Shown: positions 9,901-14,044 of the stretch, one piece after another
Position numbering within the stretch: the stretch's first letter is position 1
Layout: each line of letters begins with the position of its first letter
DNA from: Flavobacteriales bacterium
GTDB lineage: Bacteria; Bacteroidota; Bacteroidia; Flavobacteriales_D; Parvicellaceae
Direction: 5' to 3'
NCBI GenBank assembly: GCA_026993705.1
Contig: JALWSJ010000287.1
Coordinates: 1-14,044 of the forward strand
Length of the DNA stretch: 14,044 bases
The notes under the pieces: generated by a model
Database searches by the model: none
Told to the model about the DNA's origin: nothing
What the model saw: the letters and a program-made list of their open reading frames with translations, nothing else
Made by a program: the position numbers and the translations under genes

Positions 9901-10694
9901 GAAACAACCCCTTCTAAAAGGTTATATCCATAATGATCTAAACCATACGTTTTTTGACCAAACTTATATCCTGAGGTTATATATTCAACCCCTCCAAAAT
10001 ACTCACGAGAAGCACCTCTTGTTGTAATGGAAATAATCCCCCCGGTTACATCCCCGTAATTAGCAGGAAGCCCCCCGGTTAATACCGCTACCTCTTGTAT
10101 TGCAGATTTAGGCAAAGAAGAAGACCCACGCACTTTAATCCCATCGATATAGTAATAAGTAGCATCGCTACGAGAACCACGAACAGACTGAACATTACCA
10201 TTCGCATCGGTTTGTACACCTCCTACTGTGGAAGCAATAGCTCCAGCAGAACGACCCGGCATTCTCGCCAACTCTTCTCTTGTTACCGTACCACCTGTAG
10301 CTCCACCATCTTTATCAATCAAGGGAACTTTATAAGCAACAACCTCAACCTCATCTAACAAATCACCTTCTTTTAAGACAATATTCGGTAGTGGTAGCAA
10401 CTTACTCCCTTTAACAATTATTCCTTCCAGTTTTTGTTTTTGGTAACCAACATAACTCACCTCTATATCATATTTACCCGGCTCAACATTGGAAATTTTA
10501 AAATGACCATCGAAATCAGTTGTTGCTCCTGTTTTCATATTCCCGTTTTGCCAAAGGGTAACATTCACAAAAGGTAAAGGCTCTCCTGCCTCATCCACAA
10601 CCGTACCTTTAATAGTCCCCGTTCCCGATTGTGCGAAGGTTGCCCCTACACTTATCAACAATAAGAAAAACAATAGCGTAATTTTATTTAACAT
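6984..10694 (-). CDS. TonB-dependent outer-membrane receptor with carboxypeptidase-regulatory-like domain
   Basis: This 1236-aa protein has a signal peptide ending ATFA, with likely cleavage after Ala21. Residues about 26-110 form a CarboxypepD_reg-like domain (GTIKGTVVDEAGEPLPFVNV, then TTDFDGHFKISNVEPGKYDI), which is typical of SusC/RagA-type and related receptors of Bacteroidota. The plug domain follows at about 130-228, with the strongly conserved VRGSRSDATYYYIDGIKV and a GGLPANYGDVTGGIISITTR stretch. The remainder is the 22-strand barrel, ending with the outer-membrane signature IRLGVKLDF with a terminal Phe. A Ca2+-loop-like DLNGDGFID lies at 482-490 in an extracellular loop region. The protein would use TonB-ExbBD energy to move a substrate across the outer membrane. 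No SusD partner follows; instead come a giant secreted protein and a PorV-like barrel. The substrate is unknown. It is the first gene of the unit, after a 279-nt gap with promoter-like sites. Confidence 0.95.
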   Translation of the reverse strand: MLNKITLLFFLLLISVGATFAQSGTGTIKGTVVDEAGEPLPFVNVTLWQNGNMKTGATTDFDGHFKISNVEPGKYDIEVSYVGYQKQKLEGIIVKGSKLLPLPNIVLKEGDLLDEVEVVAYKVPLIDKDGGATGGTVTREELARMPGRSAGAIASTVGGVQTDANGNVQSVRGSRSDATYYYIDGIKVRGSSSLPKSAIQEVAVLTGGLPANYGDVTGGIISITTRGASREYFGGVEYITSGYKFGQKTYGLDHYGYNLLEGVVSGPLLMKKDSAGKKTDPILGFFVSGNFTSMVDPRPFAIKNYKVKDDVRAGLIDSPVRENKTGDGILYNALFLNQNDFEQVKFRQNVSSTSASLAGKIDVNVGSNMNLTFGGNGQFNRRHFLNSWADNLFNYPNNPLEQTYTWRTYVKFTQRFANAKEETAEEAKANKGGIKNAFYTLMVDYTQERRTRQNDIHKDKIFNYGYVGKFEIDRNPTYTVKDLNGDGFIDALVQNGNQESNVRFTPSKENADLAAITRQFFDLQTQGVNNMNDIVAGNALRNGDRPQSVYNLWNNIGYQYNGYSKRDRNQFRLTGQGSADVGNHAITVGFEYEQRVNRSFSASPVGLWTQMRQLQNKHIKELDESNGYVENLGTFYRVTYGQLNSDPGEYNGSGEQSFFDYNVRKKLGLDPDGTDWLNIDAMDPNFFTLDMFSADELISGQNAKNYVSYYGYDYTGKRLKEKVTFDDFFTAKDDYGNLKRSIGAFQPVYMAGYIMDKFAFDDLIFNVGVRVDRYDANQKVLKDRYLTYAAKTKGEVSELNGVAVQHPDNIPDNAVVYVDDVNDPTAIKGYRVGKTWYNAIGNETNDLNEIKSSGNIQPLLQDGVDPSKPINSSVFKDYKPQVNVMPRISFSFPISDNALFFSHYDVLTKRPTANGNPVNRLNPTDYLFLGQNTNVLNNPNLKPEKTIDFELGFQQALNKSSSLKLSAFYKENRNMVTIVFVEGAYPNDYKTWGNRDFGTVKGLTAAYDLRRTKNISLRASYTLQFAQSTGSNPNSSLNLINARQPNLRTVYPTSFDQRHVLTGSLDFRYDEGKNYNGPVIKGKQIFKNSGINFRGNYASGRPYTQQVSPNGSAFISSNDGTTKGNPFGARKPGTFRMNMQIDRNIEVSFGKDKKKKANMNVYLWVSNLFNTLNINNVYRATGNPNDDGYLNSANAQNTIQAQTDINSFKYYYALKANNPFNYGTPRQIRLGVKLDF

Positions 10695-10763
10695 ATTTAT
10701 ATAATTTAAATTCTTAATTCACAACAAGTTACGTTTATCAACCACTCGCAAAACAGCCTTTCG

Positions 10764-10771
10764 CAAACTTA
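10764..10771 (-). promoter_or_regulatory. Candidate -7 promoter element for the receptor operon
   Basis: On the minus strand this reads TAAGTTTG, an exact match to the Bacteroidota -7 consensus TAnnTTTG. It would give a leader of roughly 60 nt before the receptor ATG at 10694. No clear TTTG lies at the usual -33 distance; that region is instead occupied by a 9-bp inverted repeat. A second match, TAGTTTTG, lies at 10885-10878. The gap is AT-rich, so chance matches are possible. Confidence 0.4.
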
Positions 10772-10778
10772 CACAAAC

Positions 10779-10801
10779 CACAAAGAAAATAATTCTTTGT
10801 G
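10779..10801. repeat. 9-bp perfect inverted repeat upstream of the receptor operon
   Basis: CACAAAGAA (10779-10787) and TTCTTTGTG (10793-10801) are perfect reverse complements around a 5-nt centre. On the minus strand the centre lies about 20 nt upstream of the TAAGTTTG element, over the place where a -33 box is expected. That position suits a dimeric DNA-binding regulator. No U-tract follows on either strand, so a terminator is less likely. Confidence 0.5.
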
Positions 10802-10973
10802 AATATTTAACATTTTTTTCAAATAAATTCATTTCAATTTTTAAAAGTCTTGTTTTTCTCTTTACATTACTCACAAACAAAACTATTAATTTTATTGTTT
10901 CCTTTTTAGATTTAATTAGGTTTAGGTTATTTCCCGTAAGGAAACGGTAAATACTTTTCACATCGTACCTCAC

Positions 10974-11732
10974 CTAAAAAGAGTTAATGTACTGAAGAAA
11001 CCCAGATAATTTTCTTCGCGAAACAGGCACTACTTTTCCGGTTGAAAGCACAGCTACATTTCCTTCTAATCGGGAAAACTCTTTTAAGTGATCTTTTACG
11101 TTTATGATGTGAGATTTATGCACCCTGTAAAAAACATTCGGGTCTAAATTCTGCTCGTATATTTTTATATTTTTACTGCTCAAATAGCGTTTTCCGGAAG
11201 CTAGATAAATCATCGTATAATTGTCGCTAGCCTCTAAATGCAGAATATCCTCGCTCCTTAAAATCATATATCCTTCTCTTGTGGGAATACTGATTCTATC
11301 CAAGGCTTTGGGTTCTAGTACTTCTTCTACAAATGTTTTAAGTTCTTTACTTGATCTTTGCTCCGGTGTGCCATGGATTTTTTGTACTTTATCCACTGCG
11401 TTTTGCAACTCCTCAATACTTATCGGTTTTTCTAAATAATCGATTGCATTGACTTTAAAAGCCTTGAGAGCAAATTCATTGTAAGCCGTTGTAAAAACTA
11501 CAGAAAAGTCGCGTTCGGGTAATGATTTCAGTAAACTAAAACCATCTTCTCCCGGCATGGCTATATCCAAAAACACGACATCGGGTTTGAGTTGCTCTAT
11601 TTTTGTTCGTGCATCTTCAGCACTATCCGCGATATCCAAAACGGTTACTTCCGAACAGTAATTCCTTAAAAGAAGTTCTAAGTTTTTTCCTGCGTTTTCT
11701 TCGTCATCTACTATTAAGGCTCTCATTTTCAT
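10974..11732 (-). CDS. LytTR-family two-component response regulator
   Basis: This is a 252-aa cytoplasmic regulator. Residues 1-120 form a receiver domain: the acidic pair Asp9/Asp10 (ALIVDDEENA), the phosphoacceptor Asp56 (VVFLDIAMPGEDG), Thr81/Thr82 (VVFTTAYNEFALKAF) and Lys102 in YLEKPI. Residues about 148-250 form a LytTR DNA-binding domain, with ILHLEASDNYTMIYL, VFYRVHKSHIINVKDHL and GKVVPVSRRKLSGF. Proteins of this type bind pairs of direct repeats about two helical turns apart and usually pair with a LytS-like histidine kinase; none is adjacent here on either side. The start MKMRAL could be either Met1 or Met3. The gene points the same way as the receptor operon 279 nt downstream, which makes that operon a plausible target. 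The long upstream region has a direct repeat of suitable geometry at 11995-12026. Confidence 0.95.
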   Translation of the reverse strand: MKMRALIVDDEENAGKNLELLLRNYCSEVTVLDIADSAEDARTKIEQLKPDVVFLDIAMPGEDGFSLLKSLPERDFSVVFTTAYNEFALKAFKVNAIDYLEKPISIEELQNAVDKVQKIHGTPEQRSSKELKTFVEEVLEPKALDRISIPTREGYMILRSEDILHLEASDNYTMIYLASGKRYLSSKNIKIYEQNLDPNVFYRVHKSHIINVKDHLKEFSRLEGNVAVLSTGKVVPVSRRKLSGFLQYINSF

Positions 11733-11843
11733 ACGCTTGTTATTTTTATATTCAACGAATATTTTTCGATAGGACGCTGAACTTATACCATTTAAATATT
11801 GAAATAAACCTAATAAAGCGTTTTATTTTCCTTATCCTTCTTC

Positions 11844-11883
11844 ATAAAATCTTTGCATAGCTATGGCTATGCAAAGATTTTAT
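11844..11883. terminator. 18-bp perfect hairpin, bidirectional terminator-like
   Basis: ATAAAATCTTTGCATAGC (11844-11861) and its exact reverse complement (11866-11883) flank a 4-nt loop, TATG. An A-rich left foot and a T-rich right foot give the form of a two-way intrinsic terminator. No annotated gene ends here on either strand. It therefore either ends an unannotated small RNA or sits in the 5' leader of the response regulator mRNA, where it could act as an attenuator. Confidence 0.6.
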
Positions 11884-11994
11884 TCATCGTCTAAGAAAAC
11901 TAAAACTCACTTTCTTTCGACTCGTTTCAATTTTCATATGGTATTATTTCTCTATAAATGTAAAGTGAAAATTTGAATTTACAGCGATTAAAGA

Positions 11995-12026
11995 TAGGAA
12001 AAGGTCATTTTTCGTTAGGAAAAGGT
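11995..12026. promoter_or_regulatory. Candidate LytTR-type direct-repeat operator
   Basis: TAGGAAAAGGT occurs at 11995-12005 and, without mismatch, at 12016-12026. The start-to-start distance is 21 bp, close to two helical turns. LytTR-domain regulators bind two short direct repeats with this spacing. The minus-strand reading ACCTTTTCC shares ACC-TT with the published LytTR consensus but lacks its G. It lies upstream of the response regulator gene, so autoregulation is possible. Confidence 0.4.
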
Positions 12027-12148
12027 TTTCTGATACGGTTTTGCGTTTTTAGTCTCCTGTAATACCATTTAAACATTAAAATGGTATAATTGAGACGGTG
12101 TAAATACTTTCTTTTATTGTTTTATGCTCTCTCATCTCGGTACTACCC

Positions 12149-12308
12149 GCGTTAGGGATAGAAGTGGCATCCTTTTGCCCTCCCTCCTTTTGGAGGGCAA
12201 AAGATATAACGGATAGCCCGACCATTTCGGCGTTAAAAAGCAGTATAGTGGGGAGGGCAGTGAGGGTAGTGCGAAGGAAACTGCTTTTTTATGCCGTAAT
12301 GGGAACGC
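12149..12308 (+). ncRNA. Structured RNA element, Flavo-1-like, copy 2
   Basis: GCGTT (12149-12153) pairs with AACGC (12304-12308). A 12-bp perfect hairpin pairs 12172-12183 with 12192-12203. A third helix pairs about 12228-12244 with 12280-12296, with one U-U mismatch and one G-U pair that works only in plus-strand RNA. The first 15 nt are identical to copy 1 at 549-563. GATAGCCCGA (12212-12221) and GGGAACGCCC (12301-12310) are also shared, while the stem sequences differ. It is free-standing between the divergent region and the ABC exporter gene, about 100 nt before that gene. I find no exact TAnnTTTG promoter just upstream. It could be an independent small RNA or an upstream leader. Confidence 0.72.
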
Positions 12309-12366
12309 CCAAATCTACAACAAGATATAAACTAATAAATTCTCTATAAAAGCAAACGATATCGAA

Positions 12367-12398
12367 TTGGTTAAATCAAAAGGAAAAAGTTACCTTTG
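12367..12398 (+). promoter_or_regulatory. Bacteroidota-type promoter of the ABC exporter gene
   Basis: TACCTTTG (12391-12398) matches the -7 consensus TAnnTTTG exactly. A TTG at 12367-12369, with a 21-bp spacer, can serve as the -33 box. The predicted transcript start near 12404-12406 almost coincides with the first ATG of the gene. Confidence 0.6.
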
Positions 12399-12405
12399 CC
12401 ACATT

Positions 12406-14044
12406 ATGCCGAGTACAGGAAAAATTTCAGAGAAAAAAAATATGCTGTTGTTCAAGCGAGTATTGAGCTATGTTTCTCCGTACAACCGAAAGTTTTACAC
12501 GGCCTTATTCCTTACTCTTTTTTTAGCGGGAATTGCTATTTTAAGACCTGCTATTATCGGAAAATTGGTGGGGGATTTTGTAGTGCATAAAAATAAGGAA
12601 GGTCTTTATTACGGGACGCTTATCGTTATCGGAATATTGATTATCGAAGCTATTGGCGGGTATTTTAGGACGTACCTTTCGCAGGAGGTCGGGCAAAATG
12701 TTATTCGTGATATTCGTAACCAATTATTTAAACACATTACTCACCTTAGACTGCAATTCTTTGATACTCATCCGATTGGCATGTTAGTTACTCGTGTTAT
12801 CAGCGACATTGAAACTATTGCCGATATTTTTTCGCAAGGTTTTTTGACCATTATCGGTGATATTTTGACTATTATTTTTGTTCTTGGTACGATGCTTTAT
12901 ATCAATTGGGAGCTTACGTTGATTGTAATTATTCCTATACCTATATTATTATGGGCAACTAAGATTTTTAAAGAATCCATAAAAAAAGCCTTTCAAGACG
13001 TTCGTACACAGGTATCCAAGCTCAATACTTTTGTGCAGGAACATATTTCGGGTATTGTTGTGGTAAAGATATTCAACCGCGAAAAGGTAGAAGCACAAAA
13101 GTTTAGAGAAATCAATAAAAAACACCGAAAAGCACACATCGATTCCGTTTGGGCATACTCTATATTTTTTCCCGTGGTTGAAAATTTGAGTGCTTTATCC
13201 ATTGCTTTACTGGTTTTTTACAGCTTATTTCAAATCAACAACTCGGAAGCCGATATACAACTTATCATTACCGACCTTACCGCTTTTATTTTGTTTGTAC
13301 ATATGCTATACCGACCGATAAGAATGTTGGCGGATAAATTCAATACCTTACAAATGGGATTGGTGGGAGCAGAACGTGTCTTTACGCTTTTAGACCGTGA
13401 AGATTTTATTGAAGAAACTAACGAAGCTTCAAGCCCCGAATCCTTTAAAGGAGCTGTACGTTTTGAAGATGTATGGTTTGCTTACAACGAACCTGAATAC
13501 GTACTTAAAGGAATTACTTTTGATGTTACCCCCGGAGAAACCGTAGCCATTGTAGGTGAAACAGGATCCGGTAAATCATCGTTAATCAACTTATTGGGGC
13601 GTTTTTACGACTATCAAAGAGGTCATATTTATATAGACGGTAAGGATTTAAAAAAAATAAGCACTTCCACAATACGACAACAAATAGCCGTAGTACTGCA
13701 AAACGTATTTTTATATTCGGACACCATTTTGCACAACATTACCTTAGGCAACGAAAACATCACAAAAGAAGAGGTAATCAAAGCCTCAAAATTGGTTGGA
13801 GCTCACGAATTTATTACCCAATTACCAAATGGCTACGAATTTAACGTAAAAGAAGGCGGAAGCACCTTATCGGTCGGGCAAAGACAACTCATTTCATTTT
13901 TAAGAGCCTATGTTTACAACCCGAATATTTTAATACTGGACGAAGCCACCTCATCCATCGATTCAGAGTCAGAGTTTCTGATTCAGAATGCTATTGAAAA
14001 ATTAACCAAAGGAAGAACTTCTTTTGTTATCGCACACCGCCTTT
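12406..14044 (+). CDS. MsbA-like ABC exporter, fused membrane and ATPase domains (partial, 3' end beyond right edge)
   Basis: This frame, read by hand, is open from ATG 12406 to the edge, about 546 codons of an expected 590-610. The N-terminal half (about residues 25-320) is a six-helix ABC exporter membrane domain; clear segments include FYTALFLTLFLAGIAIL, LIVIGILIIEAIGGYF and LTAFILFVHMLY. The ATPase domain shows Walker A GETGSGKSS (384-392), a Q-loop in VVLQNVFLYSDTI, signature LSVGQ (488-492), Walker B ILILDE (508-513) with catalytic Glu513, and the H-loop His544, so all ATPase motifs are intact. Such half-transporters work as dimers in the inner membrane and export lipids, drugs or peptides; the substrate is not visible. 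The start is uncertain. ATG 12406 is nearly at the predicted transcript start, while ATG 12442 (residue 13) follows an A-rich stretch. TGK near the N-terminus is seen in related proteins as I recall, which favours 12406. Confidence 0.95.
   Translation, partial: MPSTGKISEKKNMLLFKRVLSYVSPYNRKFYTALFLTLFLAGIAILRPAIIGKLVGDFVVHKNKEGLYYGTLIVIGILIIEAIGGYFRTYLSQEVGQNVIRDIRNQLFKHITHLRLQFFDTHPIGMLVTRVISDIETIADIFSQGFLTIIGDILTIIFVLGTMLYINWELTLIVIIPIPILLWATKIFKESIKKAFQDVRTQVSKLNTFVQEHISGIVVVKIFNREKVEAQKFREINKKHRKAHIDSVWAYSIFFPVVENLSALSIALLVFYSLFQINNSEADIQLIITDLTAFILFVHMLYRPIRMLADKFNTLQMGLVGAERVFTLLDREDFIEETNEASSPESFKGAVRFEDVWFAYNEPEYVLKGITFDVTPGETVAIVGETGSGKSSLINLLGRFYDYQRGHIYIDGKDLKKISTSTIRQQIAVVLQNVFLYSDTILHNITLGNENITKEEVIKASKLVGAHEFITQLPNGYEFNVKEGGSTLSVGQRQLISFLRAYVYNPNILILDEATSSIDSESEFLIQNAIEKLTKGRTSFVIAHRL

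Larger units (their letters stand above)
11785..12087. repeat. ATACCATTT repeat set in the divergent region
   Basis: The 12-mer ATACCATTTAAA occurs at 11785-11796 and again at 12062-12073. The similarity continues for about nine more bases with two mismatches. The second copy is also the left arm of a 9-bp perfect inverted repeat, 12062-12070 with 12079-12087 (right arm AAATGGTAT). A further inverted ATGGTATTA occurs near 11938-11946. The set could be regulator sites or the remains of a local duplication. Confidence 0.5.
11733..12148. other. Non-coding divergent intergenic region
   Basis: No convincing coding sequence lies between the response regulator start and the second RNA element. The stretch holds the ATACCATTT repeats, the 18-bp hairpin and the TAGGAAAAGGT direct repeat. 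A weak minus-strand promoter-like TACATTTA lies at 11962-11955 (last base off consensus); if used, it would place the direct repeat about 45-80 nt upstream of the start and the hairpin inside a leader of about 215 nt. Confidence 0.6.

Noticed and set aside
10719..10973. 84-codon reverse-strand reading frame beginning at a GTG right after the response regulator stop
   Set aside because: It starts with GTG, has the composition of translated AT-rich spacer, shows no recognisable domain, and contains the candidate promoter and inverted repeat of the receptor operon.
12164..12349. 61-codon forward reading frame over the second RNA element
   Set aside because: It lies inside and just past the structured RNA; open frames through the GC-richer stems of this element are expected and the peptide has no family features.
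13867..13881. Signature LSVGQ in place of LSGGQ in the ABC exporter
   Set aside because: The Gly to Val change in this position is common in exporters of this group, and all other ATPase motifs are intact, so it is not a sign of loss of function.
1..14044. CRISPR array, tRNA, rRNA, transposase or integrase
   Set aside because: I saw no regularly spaced repeats, tRNA-like cloverleaf, rRNA sequence or transposase/integrase motifs on either strand by eye.

Overview
The window is AT-rich and looks like a member of the Bacteroidota, most likely class Flavobacteriia. The evidence is a SusC/RagA-like TonB-dependent receptor with an N-terminal carboxypeptidase-regulatory-like domain, a PorV/PorQ-family protein of the type IX secretion system (T9SS), and a very large secreted protein with a T9SS-like C-terminal domain. 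Other signs are a flavobacterial-type GreA, promoter-like TAnnTTTG elements, no clear Shine-Dalgarno sequences, and two copies of a structured repeat that resembles the Flavo-1 RNA family. No genus is claimed.

Layout, left to right. From 1 to 1602, on the minus strand, lie greA, a HIT-family hydrolase gene and the 5' part of an iron/cobalamin-type ABC transporter substrate-binding lipoprotein gene. They are packed tightly (1-nt overlap, then a 3-nt gap). The first structured RNA element (549-694) covers the start of the lipoprotein gene. A hairpin plus U-tract at 1620-1657 ends the next transcription unit. From 1685 to 10694, also on the minus strand, is a three-gene unit in the order TonB-dependent receptor, 1389-aa secreted protein, PorV/PorQ-like barrel, with gaps of 26 and 38 nt. 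A 279-nt gap with promoter-like elements and a 9-bp inverted repeat separates it from a LytTR response regulator gene (10974-11732). From 11733 to 12405 there is a 673-nt non-coding divergent region. It holds an 18-bp perfect hairpin, an 11-bp direct repeat with 21-bp periodicity, ATACCATTT repeats and the second RNA element (12149-12308). From 12406 to the right edge, on the plus strand, is an MsbA-like ABC exporter gene cut off just after its H-loop.

How the parts may work together. The receptor, secreted protein and PorV-like protein probably form one envelope module: a TonB-driven outer-membrane channel, a large extracellular protein and a dedicated T9SS-type shuttle or anchor. The substrate is unknown. 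The LytTR regulator just upstream, which has no histidine kinase beside it here, is a candidate controller of this module.

The most distinctive observation is the pair of RNA elements. They share an identical 15-nt 5' end and the same helix layout while differing in stem sequence, so pairing is conserved by compensatory change. One copy has become the coding sequence (read antisense) for the start codon-proximal 5' end of a lipoprotein gene.
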